Part shown: positions 45,915 to 55,075 of the stretch, piece by piece | Layout: every line of letters starts with the position of its first letter | Position numbering within the stretch: the stretch's first letter is position 1 | Origin: an uncultured beta proteobacterium | GTDB taxonomy: Bacteria > Pseudomonadota > Gammaproteobacteria > Burkholderiales > Burkholderiaceae_E | NCBI GenBank assembly: GCA_903934295.1 | Contig: CAIZNI010000049.1 | Location: 37,802 to 101,801, forward strand | Length of the DNA: 64,000 bases | Reading direction: 5' to 3' | Program-made: the position numbers and the translations under genes | The notes under the pieces: generated by a model | What the model saw: only the letters and a program-made list of their open reading frames with translations | What the model was told of the DNA's origin: nothing | Database searches by the model: none

Positions 45915-47978
45915 GTGACATCCAGCCCCCAGACCCTGGCAGCCGCCGCCTCCCATCCCGCCGCCTCCCATCCCGCTGCCGGCCGAGCCGGACCGACCGC
46001 GGCCGATGCGCTGCGCCTGCTGGCCGCCGACGCGGTCGAGCGCGCCCGCAGCGGCCACCCCGGCGCCCCGATGGGCATGGCCGAAATGGCGACGGTGCTC
46101 TGGACCCGCCACCTGCGCCACAACCCGGCCGATCCGCACTGGCCCGACCGCGACCGCTTCGTGCTGTCCAACGGACACGCCTCGATGCTGCTGTATGCGC
46201 TGCTGCATCTGAGCGGCTACGACCTGCCGGTCGAGGAACTGCAGCGCTTCCGGCAACTGCACAGCCGCACGCCCGGCCACCCCGAGGTCGGCATCACGCC
46301 AGGGGTGGAGACCACCACCGGACCGCTCGGCCAGGGACTGGCCAATGCGGTGGGCATGGCGCTGGCCGAGAAACTGCTGGCCGCCGAATTCAACCGGCCG
46401 GGTCACCCGGTGGTCGACCACTTCACCTACACCTTCCTGGGCGACGGCTGCCTGATGGAGGGCATCAGCCACGAGGTCTGTTCGCTGGCCGGCACGCTGC
46501 GCCTGTCGCGGCTGGTCGCCCTGTACGACGACAACGGCATCTCGATCGACGGCGCGGTGGAAGGCTGGTTCACCGACGACACGCCGGCGCGTTTTCGCGC
46601 CTACGGCTGGCAGGTGATCGGCCCGATCGACGGCCATGACTCGCAGGCGATCGACGCCGCGCTGACGCTGGCGCGCGCGCAGGCCGACTCGCCCGAGGGC
46701 CGCCCCACGCTGATCGTGTGCCGCACCGTGATCGGCAAGGGCGCGCCGAACAAGGCCGGCGGTCACGACGTGCACGGCGCTCCGCTGGGCGCCGGCGAGA
46801 TCGCCGCGCTGCGCGAGGCGCTGGGCTGGACCTGGGCGCCCTTCGAGGTGCCTCCGGTGCTGCGCGAGCAATGGGACGGGCACGCCCGCGGCGCCGGTCT
46901 GCAGCAGCAATGGCAGACCCGGCTGGCCGACTACCGCCGCGAACACCCGGCGCTGGCCGCCGAGTTCGAGCGCCGGATGGCCGGCGACCTTCCCGAGGGC
47001 ATCGATGCGCGGCTCGCGCAGGCACTGGCGACACTGGCTGGGGCGGCCGGCACGGTGGCCACCCGCAAGGCCTCGCAACTGTCGCTGGACGCGATCGCGC
47101 CGATGCTGCCCGAGCTGTTCGGCGGCTCGGCCGACCTGACCGGCTCGAACCTGACCGACTGGAAAGGCAGCCGGGTGGCGCGGCGCGACCAGCCGGGCAA
47201 TCACATGAGCTGGGGCGTGCGTGAATTCGGCATGGCCGCCGCGCTCAACGGGATGGCGCTGCACGGCGGCTTCATCCCCTACGGCGGCACCTTCCTCACC
47301 TTCAGCGACTACAGCCGCAACGCGATCCGGATGGCCGCGCTGATGAAGCTGCGGGTGATTCATGTGTTCACCCACGACAGCATCGGGCTGGGCGAGGACG
47401 GCCCCACCCACCAGAGCGTCGAACACGTGCCCTCGCTGCGGCTGATGCCCAACCTCGATGTCTGGCGTCCTGCCGACACGCTCGAAACCGCGGTGGCGTG
47501 GGCGCAGTCGCTGCAACGCCGCGACGGGCCCAGCGCGCTGGCCCTGTCGCGCCAGGCACTGCCGGTGATGACCAGCCCGGCGCACGCCGGGTCGATCGCC
47601 CGCGGCGGCTATGTGCTGGCCGACGCGCCGGATGCGCGCGCGGTGATCATCGGCACCGGATCGGAGCTGCACCTGGCGATGCAGGCGCGCGAGTTGCTGG
47701 CCGCCGAGGGCATCGCGGTGCGGGTGGTGTCGATGCCCGCCACCACGGTGTTCGACCGCCAGCCGGCCGACTACATCGACGCGGTCCTGCCGATCGCGCT
47801 GCCGGCGGTGGCGGTCGAGGCCGCGCACCCCGACTTCTGGCGCAAGTACGTGGGCCGCCAGGGTGCGGTGGTGGGGATCGCCACCTACGGCGAATCGGCG
47901 CCCGCGCCCGAGCTGTATCGCCACTTCGGGATCACCGCCGAGCGGGTCGCGCAAGCCGTGCGCTCACTGCTGGGCTGA
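45915..47978 (+). CDS. tkt: Transketolase
   Basis: 687 residues, GTG start with GGAAAG upstream. Transfers two-carbon units in Calvin-cycle regeneration and the pentose phosphate pathway. ThDP-binding motif LGDGCLMEGISHE (about residue 176) and later LYDDNGISIDG; sugar-phosphate segments include GHPGAPMGMAEM, HSRTPGHPE and HDSIGLGEDGPTHQ. All catalytic segments look intact. The N-terminus has a short ASHPA-ASHPA duplication from a 15 bp repeat (45948-45977), upstream of the conserved core. Confidence 0.97.
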   Translation: MTSSPQTLAAAASHPAASHPAAGRAGPTAADALRLLAADAVERARSGHPGAPMGMAEMATVLWTRHLRHNPADPHWPDRDRFVLSNGHASMLLYALLHLSGYDLPVEELQRFRQLHSRTPGHPEVGITPGVETTTGPLGQGLANAVGMALAEKLLAAEFNRPGHPVVDHFTYTFLGDGCLMEGISHEVCSLAGTLRLSRLVALYDDNGISIDGAVEGWFTDDTPARFRAYGWQVIGPIDGHDSQAIDAALTLARAQADSPEGRPTLIVCRTVIGKGAPNKAGGHDVHGAPLGAGEIAALREALGWTWAPFEVPPVLREQWDGHARGAGLQQQWQTRLADYRREHPALAAEFERRMAGDLPEGIDARLAQALATLAGAAGTVATRKASQLSLDAIAPMLPELFGGSADLTGSNLTDWKGSRVARRDQPGNHMSWGVREFGMAAALNGMALHGGFIPYGGTFLTFSDYSRNAIRMAALMKLRVIHVFTHDSIGLGEDGPTHQSVEHVPSLRLMPNLDVWRPADTLETAVAWAQSLQRRDGPSALALSRQALPVMTSPAHAGSIARGGYVLADAPDARAVIIGTGSELHLAMQARELLAAEGIAVRVVSMPATTVFDRQPADYIDAVLPIALPAVAVEAAHPDFWRKYVGRQGAVVGIATYGESAPAPELYRHFGITAERVAQAVRSLLG

Positions 47979-48024
47979 CACTCGCGCGCGCCGCGAACGA
48001 CCCGACCGCACCACCCGAGGCCGC

Positions 48025-48828
48025 ATGACCCTGCAGGCACTGATCTGGGATGTCGACGGCACGCTGGCCGAAACCGAGGACGACGGCCACCGGGTGGCGT
48101 TCAACCGGGCGTTCGCCGAAGCCGGGCTGGCCTGGCGCTGGAGCACCGACACCTACCGCGAACTGCTGGCGGTGACCGGGGGCAAGGAGCGACTGCTGGC
48201 CTGGTGGCGGCGGGTCGACCCGGACGGGGCAAATGGACCACCGGTCGCGCCCCTGATCCGGCGTCTGCACGAGCGCAAGACCGCCCACTACCTGGCACTG
48301 CTGGCCGGCGGCGCGATCGGGCTGCGTCCGGGCGTGGCCGCCCTGCTCGAGGCCGCCCGCCAGCAGGGCCTGCGCCAGGCGATCGCCACCACCACCACCC
48401 CCGACAACGTCACCCGGCTGATCGACGTCACGCTGGGACCCGACGGCCATTCGCTGTTCGAAGTGATCGGCGCGGGCGATGTGGTTCCCGCCAAGAAACC
48501 CGCGCCCGACATCTACCGGTGGGTGCTGGCACGGCTGGCGCTCGCACCCGCCGACTGCCTGGCCATCGAGGACTCGGCTGCCGGCGTTGCGGCGGCGCGG
48601 GCCGCCGGCCTGCCGGTCCTGCTCACCCGTGGCGTCTACACCGCCGACGAGGCGATCCAGGCGGTCCTGGCCGACCCCACCGGGCCGGGCCCGGTGCTGG
48701 CCGACCTCGATGGGCTGGGCTCGACAAAGGCGCCTGCCCGGGGACGGGTCGGTGCGCAGCCCTGGGCCGGCGTGGCGGACCTGGACACGGTCCGGGCCTG
48801 GTGGTCGGCCCGCCGCACCGACGCCTGA
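48025..48828 (+). CDS. cbbY: CbbY-type HAD phosphatase
   Basis: 267 residues. HAD subfamily IA: nucleophile Asp in IWDVDGTLAETE, then TGGKERLLAWW, TTTTPDN, KKPAPDIY and EDSAAG. The order DVDGTLAETE...TGGKER matches Rhodobacter CbbY, a xylulose-1,5-bisphosphate phosphatase that removes a misfire product inhibiting RuBisCO; phosphoglycolate phosphatase (CbbZ) lacks TGGKER. About 45 extra C-terminal residues are Gly/Pro-rich. Last clear cbb gene, 46 bp after tkt. Confidence 0.88.
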   Translation: MTLQALIWDVDGTLAETEDDGHRVAFNRAFAEAGLAWRWSTDTYRELLAVTGGKERLLAWWRRVDPDGANGPPVAPLIRRLHERKTAHYLALLAGGAIGLRPGVAALLEAARQQGLRQAIATTTTPDNVTRLIDVTLGPDGHSLFEVIGAGDVVPAKKPAPDIYRWVLARLALAPADCLAIEDSAAGVAAARAAGLPVLLTRGVYTADEAIQAVLADPTGPGPVLADLDGLGSTKAPARGRVGAQPWAGVADLDTVRAWWSARRTDA

Positions 48829-48913
48829 TCCCGCGCACGACGCCAGCACGGCAAGGCGGGGTATCGGACGCTTGCTGTACCCTCGAGAGCATCGCTGACG
48901 TTCCGATCGCCCG

Positions 48914-50707
48914 ATGAACCCCGACTCCACTTCCCCGGCACCCGCGCCGGCGGCTGCCGCGCGCGCCGCAGCCTCGCCGCCCCGGCTGCCGGGCAGCTTC
49001 GCGCAACGCGCCTGGGCACTGCTGCAGCCTTTCTTCGTCAGCGACCAGCGCTGGGTGGCGCTCGGGCTGCTGGCCACCGTGATCACGCTGAACCTGCTGA
49101 CGGTGTATGTCGACGTGCTGCTCAACGCCTTCCAGCGCGACTTCTACAACGCGCTGGAAACCCGCGACCAGGCGGAGTTCACCCGCCAGCTCTGGCGCTT
49201 CGCAGGGCTCGCGCTGGTGTTCATCCTGGTGGCGGTCTACAAGTTCTACCTGACCCAGCTCTTCGAGCTGCGCTGGCGGGTCTGGCTGACCACCCGCTGG
49301 ATCGACGGCTGGCTGTCGCAGCGCGCCTACTACCGGATCGAGCTGGCCGGCGGGGAAACCGACAACCCCGATCAGCGGATCGCCGAGGACATCCGCCTGT
49401 TCACCGAGCTCACCGTCTCGCTCACCATGGGCCTGCTGAATTCGGTCGTCACGCTGGGCTCGTTCGTGGCCATCCTGTGGGCAGTGTCCGGCCCCCTGAG
49501 CTTCACCCTGGGCGACAGCACGATCACCATCCCCGGCTACATGGTCTGGGTCGCGCTGCTGTATGCGGTGGCGGGCAGCTGGCTGTCGCACCGGATCGGT
49601 CGTCCGCTGATCGCGCTGAACTTCGCGCAGCAACGCTTCGAGGCTGACTTTCGTTACGGGCTGGTGCGGGTGCGCGAGAACGCCGAGAGCATCGCGCTCT
49701 ATCACGGCGAGTCCCCCGAGCGCGCCGGTCTGCTGGCCCGCCTGACCGAACTGGCCACCAACTACTGGTCGCTGATGCGGGCCCAGAAGCGGCTGATCTG
49801 GACCCAGAGCTTCTATGCGCAGATCGCCCTGATCTTTCCCTTCGTGGTCGCGGCTCCCCGCTACTTCAACGGCCCCCTGAAACTGGGCGACCTGATGCAG
49901 ATCAGCAGCGCCTTCGGCCAGGTCCAGGGATCGCTCTCGTGGTTCGTGAGCGCCTACGCGAGCCTGGCCACCTGGCGGGCGACCGTCGACCGGCTGCTCA
50001 GCTTCGAGGACGCACTGGCCGCGCTGCGCGCCGGCGACGAGACCCTGCTGCGCCCGGAGACGGGCCCGGCGCCGGCACTGCACGGTGTGCGGCTCGACAC
50101 GCCGGCCGGAAACCCGATCGTCGCGCAGGCCGATCTCACCATCGGCGCCGGCGAGCGGGTGCTGCTCACCGGCCCGTCGGGCAGCGGCAAGAGCACGTTG
50201 TTTCGCGCGCTGGCCGGCATCTGGCCGCATGGCGCCGGGCGCGTCGAGCTCCCCGGGCAGGGCGTGCTGTTCCTGCCCCAGCGACCGTATCTGCCGATCG
50301 GCAGCCTGCGCGCCACCGTCAGCTATCCGGCACTCGACGGCAGCTTCAGCGACGAACAAATCGTCCAGACCCTGCGCGAGTGCCGCCTGCCCGGACTCGC
50401 GGACCGGCTCGACGAGGTCTTTGCCTGGGACCGGCGGCTGTCGCCGGGCGAGCAGCAGCGGCTGGCCTTCGCGCGGGCGCTGCTGAACCGGCCGCGCTGG
50501 CTGTTCCTGGACGAAGCCACCGCCGCGCTGGGCGATGCCGACAGCCGCGCGCTCTACGAATTGCTGCTCGCGCGTCTGCCCGAGGCGGCGGTGGTGAGCA
50601 TCGCCCACAATCCATCGGTGGCCGCCTTTCACCAGCGGCGCGTCGAACTCGTGCCCGCCGAAGGAGGCGCGCGGCTCATCGCAGCCCCGCCAGGAGCCGT
50701 CGAATGA
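48914..50707 (+). CDS. SbmA/BacA-YddA-type ABC transporter, fused permease and ATPase
   Basis: 597 residues. Six membrane helices of the ABC_membrane_2/SbmA_BacA type with the signature DNPDQRIAEDIRLFTE, then an ATPase with Walker A GPSGSGKST, signature SPGEQQRLAFARAL and Walker B WLFLDEATAAL. This group (YddA, Rv1819c) has been linked to uptake of vitamin B12, bleomycin or peptides. The N-terminal ~30 residues are Pro/Ala-rich. A TACCCT box at 48878-48883 may be its -10. The next gene overlaps by 4 bp and is probably coupled. Confidence 0.9.
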   Translation: MNPDSTSPAPAPAAAARAAASPPRLPGSFAQRAWALLQPFFVSDQRWVALGLLATVITLNLLTVYVDVLLNAFQRDFYNALETRDQAEFTRQLWRFAGLALVFILVAVYKFYLTQLFELRWRVWLTTRWIDGWLSQRAYYRIELAGGETDNPDQRIAEDIRLFTELTVSLTMGLLNSVVTLGSFVAILWAVSGPLSFTLGDSTITIPGYMVWVALLYAVAGSWLSHRIGRPLIALNFAQQRFEADFRYGLVRVRENAESIALYHGESPERAGLLARLTELATNYWSLMRAQKRLIWTQSFYAQIALIFPFVVAAPRYFNGPLKLGDLMQISSAFGQVQGSLSWFVSAYASLATWRATVDRLLSFEDALAALRAGDETLLRPETGPAPALHGVRLDTPAGNPIVAQADLTIGAGERVLLTGPSGSGKSTLFRALAGIWPHGAGRVELPGQGVLFLPQRPYLPIGSLRATVSYPALDGSFSDEQIVQTLRECRLPGLADRLDEVFAWDRRLSPGEQQRLAFARALLNRPRWLFLDEATAALGDADSRALYELLLARLPEAAVVSIAHNPSVAAFHQRRVELVPAEGGARLIAAPPGAVE

Positions 50708-51654
50708 CCCTGAAATCACCCCAACAAAACCCCGACGCCGGACCGCCCCTGGCGCCGCCGTTTCAGGCCGAACGGCGGGAAACCGATGCCCGAGCCGGGC
50801 CGATGACCCACTGGGTGACCGGCCAGGGCACGCCGCTGCTGGTCCTGCACAGCATCAACGCGGCCGCCAGTGCCGCCGAGATCCGGCCGATCGTCGAGCA
50901 CGCCCGGACCGATCGCCGGGTCTGGGCGCCCGATCTGCCGGGCTTCGGCTTCTCCTCGCGCCGCGAGCGCGACTACACCATCCGGCTTTATGTCGACGCG
51001 GTGCACGACGCGCTGGACGCGATCGAGGCCGAGCACGGTGCGCAGCCGGTGGATGCCATCGCGCTGTCGCTGTCGGCCGAGTTTCTGGCGCGCGCGGCCG
51101 CCGAGCGGCCCCAGCGCCTGCGCAGCCTGACCCTGATCACGCCAACCGGGTTCTCGCGCGGCGCCGAGCGGATGCGTGGCGAACCGGGCGCGAGCCGTGA
51201 AGTGCCCGGCATCCATCGCACGGTCAGCGGGCGCCCCTGGAGCCGCGGTCTGTTCAACCTGCTGGTGAGCCGGCCGAGCATCCGCTTCTTCCTGCGCAAG
51301 ACCTGGGGATCGGCCGACATCGACAACACGCTGGCCGACTACTGCCACGCCAGCGCCCATCAGCCCGGCGCCCGTCACGCGCCCTTCGCCTTCCTGAGCG
51401 CGCGCCTGTTCAGTCGCGACATCCGCAACGTCTATGAGTCGCTACGCCTGCCGGTGCTGCTGGCGCACGGCACGCGCGGCGACTTCCGCGACTTCAGCCA
51501 GGCCGCCTGGACGCACTCGCGTCCCAACTGGCGGGTTCAGGCCTTCGACACCGGCGCGATGCTGCACTTCGAGCAGCCCGAAGCCTTCATGCGCCTGTGG
51601 CGCGACTTCATCGACCAACCCCCCTCGGCGCAGGGACTTGCGCGCAAGGATTAG
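50704..51654 (+). CDS. Alpha/beta hydrolase with altered nucleophile elbow
   Basis: 316 residues, ATG overlapping the ABC transporter stop. Fold indicators: LLVLHSINAAASAAEIRP, DLPGFGFSSR and a late FDTGAMLHFEQPEAF histidine. The usual G-x-S-x-G elbow reads ALSLSAEF, so both glycines are replaced; serine is kept. Similar altered elbows occur in some functional family members, so activity is possible. Its coupling to an SbmA/YddA transporter suggests a substrate imported by that transporter, but this is inference. Confidence 0.8.
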   Translation: MTLKSPQQNPDAGPPLAPPFQAERRETDARAGPMTHWVTGQGTPLLVLHSINAAASAAEIRPIVEHARTDRRVWAPDLPGFGFSSRRERDYTIRLYVDAVHDALDAIEAEHGAQPVDAIALSLSAEFLARAAAERPQRLRSLTLITPTGFSRGAERMRGEPGASREVPGIHRTVSGRPWSRGLFNLLVSRPSIRFFLRKTWGSADIDNTLADYCHASAHQPGARHAPFAFLSARLFSRDIRNVYESLRLPVLLAHGTRGDFRDFSQAAWTHSRPNWRVQAFDTGAMLHFEQPEAFMRLWRDFIDQPPSAQGLARKD

Positions 51655-51663
51655 ACTCTGACG

Positions 51664-52974
51664 ATGCTTTCTCGCGTGTCCTCGCTGCCGGCCAGCCTGA
51701 TCCTGCCGCAACCGGACCTGCGCACCCGGACCCTGTCCAACGGTCTGCGCATCGCCTCCATCCGCCTGCCTGGCTTTCGCACCGCCTCGGTCGGGGCCTG
51801 GCTGCGTGTCGGTTCGCGTGACGAGCCGGCCCCTCTGAACGGGCTGTCGCATTTCTTCGAGCACATGGCCTTCAAGGGCACCGAGTCGCGCAGTGCACGC
51901 GACATCACCTTCGCGCTCGAGCGGGTGGGCGGCAGCATCAACGCCTACACCGCGAAGGATCACACCGCCTACGAGGCGCAACTGCTCGCCGCCCATGCCG
52001 ACACCGCACTCGAGGTGCTGGCCGATGTGCTGCGCCGATCGGTCTTTCCGCCCGAGGAGATCGAGCGCGAACGGCAGGTGATCCTGCAGGAACTCGGCGA
52101 GGCGGCCGACGACCCGGATTCGCTGGTGCAGGACGCCTTCGACACCCAGGCCTTCGCGCGCCAGTCGCTGGGCCGTCCGATCCTGGGCAGCCGGCGCTTC
52201 GTGCGCCAGGTGACCCGCGATGACTTTCTCGCCCACCAGCAAAGCCATTACATCGCCGCCAACCTGGTGGTGGCCGGCGCCGGTGACATCGATCACGACC
52301 GCTTCGCCGACCAGGTCGAACGCCACTTCGGCGACATGCCGACCAGCGCCCTGCCGCCGGCCCGAAAACCGGCTCGCTATGTCGGCGGCCAGCGTCACAT
52401 CGAAGACGACTACGAGCAGACCTCGGTGGCGATCGGCTGGCCCGCGCCGGCCAGCACCGATCCGGACTTTCCCGCCTATGAACTGCTGGGCGAACTGCTG
52501 GGCGGAGGCATGTCCTCGCCGCTCTTTCAGGCGGTGCGCGAACAGCGTGGCCTGGCCTATCAGGTCGACGCCTGGACCGAAGGCCACGAGGACTGCGGAC
52601 TGCTGCAGCTGAGCGCCGGCGTGTCGCGACGCAATCTGCGCCCCTTCATCGAAGTGGCGGCCGACGAGATCGCCCGGCTGGCGCAATCGGTGCAGCCGGA
52701 AGACTTCGAACGCGCCCGCAACCAGCTGGCCACCCAGGTCGCGCGCAACCTCGAGCGCCCGGGCGTGCTGGCGGAATCGATCGCCCGCGACCTGTTGTTC
52801 GAAGGCCGGGTGATCCTGCCGCAGGGCCGCCTGGATGCGCTGATGGCGGTCGACACCGACGACCTGCAACGCGCGGCGGCCCGGATGCTGTCGCAAGTAC
52901 CCACTCTCGCGATGGTCGGGCGCAGCGGGCGCGGCGACCCCTACCAGCTGCTGCGCCAGCGGCTGGGCAGCTGA
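51664..52974 (+). CDS. M16 family zinc peptidase
   Basis: 436 residues. Inverted zinc motif HFFEH (LSHFFEHMAFKGT) at about residue 61 with the distal Glu in ILQELGEAADDPD. The C-terminal half has the R/Y-containing substrate-binding region (VREQRGLAYQVDAW). Like mitochondrial processing peptidase and Bacillus YmxG types in length; such proteins can be homodimers. No signal peptide is evident, so it may be cytoplasmic. Located 9 bp after the hydrolase. Confidence 0.92.
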   Translation: MLSRVSSLPASLILPQPDLRTRTLSNGLRIASIRLPGFRTASVGAWLRVGSRDEPAPLNGLSHFFEHMAFKGTESRSARDITFALERVGGSINAYTAKDHTAYEAQLLAAHADTALEVLADVLRRSVFPPEEIERERQVILQELGEAADDPDSLVQDAFDTQAFARQSLGRPILGSRRFVRQVTRDDFLAHQQSHYIAANLVVAGAGDIDHDRFADQVERHFGDMPTSALPPARKPARYVGGQRHIEDDYEQTSVAIGWPAPASTDPDFPAYELLGELLGGGMSSPLFQAVREQRGLAYQVDAWTEGHEDCGLLQLSAGVSRRNLRPFIEVAADEIARLAQSVQPEDFERARNQLATQVARNLERPGVLAESIARDLLFEGRVILPQGRLDALMAVDTDDLQRAAARMLSQVPTLAMVGRSGRGDPYQLLRQRLGS

Positions 52975-53134
52975 GGCGCGGCGATGCCGCAACAGCGCTG
53001 CACCGTCTGCCGGATTCCGGCTACCCTCGGGCAGCGGTCTGATCATCACCCGCAAGACGGCGAGGAAGCGCCGCCTTCGACCCGCCTCCCGCGCCCGACA
53101 GGCGCTCGCCCTCACTGACACCGGAGTCGCGACC

Positions 53135-54136
53135 ATGTCCATGTCCGAAGTGCTCCGTTCAGGAGCCGGCCAGCCGCCACCGAGCCGCAGCCTGCCATCG
53201 CCCAAGACGCCATGGGGCCATGTGCTGGCCCTGCGCGATTCGCTGGAAGTCGCGCTGGAAGAGCTGGCGTTGGGTCGCCCCGACGCGCCCAACGCGCTCG
53301 AGCAAACCCGCGCTGCCGGCCAGCAGCTGCAGCGCCTGTGCGCGCTCGAGCCCGACATGATGCTGGCGACAGCGCAGCGCCTGCGCGGCGGACGCTACTG
53401 CGTGCGACATTCGATCGCCACCGCCTGCGTGCTCGAATTCATGCTGGCCCGGCTGGGCATCTCACCCGGCGAGCGACGCACGGCGGTGCTGGGAGCGCTC
53501 ACCATGAACCTGGGCATGTTCGAACTGCAGGAAACGCTCTACAACCAGGCCGGGCCCATGACGCCCGAGCAGCGCGATGCGGTTCACAAGCATCCGAATG
53601 TCAGCGTCGCCCTGCTGCAGGCCACCGGTCTGGAAGACCGGATGCTGTTCTCGATTGTCGCCCAGCATCACGAGAACCTGGACGGGACCGGCTATCCGCG
53701 CAAGCTGAGCGGCGATCAGCTCTGGCCGACCGCGCAGGCGGTGATGCTGGCGGATCGCTGGTGCGCGATGATCGCCGAGCGCGGCTATCGACCCGGGGCA
53801 CCGCCCGACCAGGCGCTGCGCCTGCTGCTCAGCCGCATCGACGGCGTCTGCATCCCCCAGGTGAGCCAGGCCCTGACCGAGGTGGTGGGCAGCTTTCCGC
53901 CCGGCACGCCGGTGCGGCTGGTCAACGGTGAGACCGGTGTCGTGTGGCGCCGCTCGCACGACCCGATCGGCCCGCTGGTGCGCATCCTGCGCACCGCGAC
54001 CGGGCCGACCAGCCCGGAAGGAACGGTGCGGATCACCATCGACACGCGTCATCGGATCGAGGCGAGCATCCCCCCCGCCGAAATCGGTACCGAGATCGAC
54101 CCCGACCAGCTCTGGTCAGCCAACGGCGCGCTCTAG
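53135..54136 (+). CDS. HD-GYP-like protein lacking the catalytic HD pair
   Basis: 333 residues. HSIATACVLE gives the first histidine and HHENLDGTGYPRKL the intact GYP motif, but the HD motif expected as LHDIGK reads TMNLGMFEL: His and Asp are both gone. The second His (HKHPNVSVA) is present. It therefore probably binds but does not hydrolyse c-di-GMP, or only interacts with partners through GYP. The last ~90 residues form a separate small domain (VRLVNGETGVV). It may use a TACCCT -10 at 53022-53027. Confidence 0.82.
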   Translation: MSMSEVLRSGAGQPPPSRSLPSPKTPWGHVLALRDSLEVALEELALGRPDAPNALEQTRAAGQQLQRLCALEPDMMLATAQRLRGGRYCVRHSIATACVLEFMLARLGISPGERRTAVLGALTMNLGMFELQETLYNQAGPMTPEQRDAVHKHPNVSVALLQATGLEDRMLFSIVAQHHENLDGTGYPRKLSGDQLWPTAQAVMLADRWCAMIAERGYRPGAPPDQALRLLLSRIDGVCIPQVSQALTEVVGSFPPGTPVRLVNGETGVVWRRSHDPIGPLVRILRTATGPTSPEGTVRITIDTRHRIEASIPPAEIGTEIDPDQLWSANGAL

Positions 54137-54184
54137 CGCGCCGGCACCGGCACCGCCCCCCTGAACCAGGAAAAGAGGCTTGCG

Positions 54185-55075
54185 ATGAACGCACCGATCG
54201 GATTCATCGGCATCGGCCAGATGGGGCGACCCATGGTCCTGCGGCTGGCCGGCGCGGGCTGGCCGGTGATCGCGCACGACCGTCGCGCACCGGCGCTCGA
54301 GCCGTTGGCTGGCGTGACAGGCGTGACCGTCGCGATCGAGGCGGGCACGCTGGCCGGCGCCTGCGCCACCGTGATCCTGATGCTGCCCGACAGTGCGATC
54401 GTCGACGCACTGCTCTGGACGGACGGCTTGGCTGCCCGCCTGGCGCCCGGCACCCTTGTCATCGACATGGGCTCATCCGACCCGACTGCGACGCGCGCCA
54501 ACCAGGCACGGCTGGCCGCCGCCGGCATCGCGCTGGTCGACGCGCCGGTCTCCGGCGGGGTTCGCCGCGCGGTCGACGGCTCGCTGGCGATCATGGTGGG
54601 CGGAGAAGCCGCTGACGTCGAGCGGGCGCTGCCGATGCTCCAGCCGCTGGGCCGCACCATCGTGCCGGTGGGGCCGCCCGGCGCCGGTCATGCGGTGAAG
54701 GCGCTGAACAACTTCGTCTCGGCCGCCGGTCTCGCGGCAACCTGCGAAGCGCTGGTCGCCGCGCGCCGTTTCGGCATCGACCCGGCGGTGGCCAACCGGG
54801 TATTCAACGCCTCGAGCGGACGCAACAACACCACCGACACGAAGGTCGAGTCGTTCATGCTGTCGGGCCGCTTCGACTCCGGTTTCGCCGCTGCGCTGAT
54901 GCGCAAGGACGTCGACACCGCCCTGGCGCTGACCGAATCGCTGGGCAGCGAGCGGGCACTGATGCAGGCCTGTGCCGCGCTGTGGCAGCAGGCGCAGGCG
55001 GCGCTGCCAGCAGGCGCCGATCACACCGCGATGTTCACTTACGTGGCGGGCGATGCCGGGGGCCGGGCCGACTGA
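54185..55075 (+). CDS. Beta-hydroxyacid dehydrogenase (3-hydroxyisobutyrate dehydrogenase family)
   Basis: 296 residues. Rossmann loop GFIGIGQMGRPM, substrate motif DAPVSGGVRRAVDG, catalytic Lys in GHAVKALNN and C-terminal helix DVDTALALTE. NAD(P)-dependent oxidation or reduction of a 3-hydroxy acid or short aldehyde such as tartronate semialdehyde. Substrate not determinable. The 3' end overlaps the convergent GTPase gene by 37 bp. Confidence 0.9.
   Translation: MNAPIGFIGIGQMGRPMVLRLAGAGWPVIAHDRRAPALEPLAGVTGVTVAIEAGTLAGACATVILMLPDSAIVDALLWTDGLAARLAPGTLVIDMGSSDPTATRANQARLAAAGIALVDAPVSGGVRRAVDGSLAIMVGGEAADVERALPMLQPLGRTIVPVGPPGAGHAVKALNNFVSAAGLAATCEALVAARRFGIDPAVANRVFNASSGRNNTTDTKVESFMLSGRFDSGFAAALMRKDVDTALALTESLGSERALMQACAALWQQAQAALPAGADHTAMFTYVAGDAGGRAD

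Noticed and set aside
44940..47954. ~1000-codon open frame on the - strand opposite cbbP and tkt
   Set aside because: Antisense to phosphoribulokinase and transketolase, which have intact catalytic motifs; the protein is His/Arg/Gly-rich with no recognisable domain.
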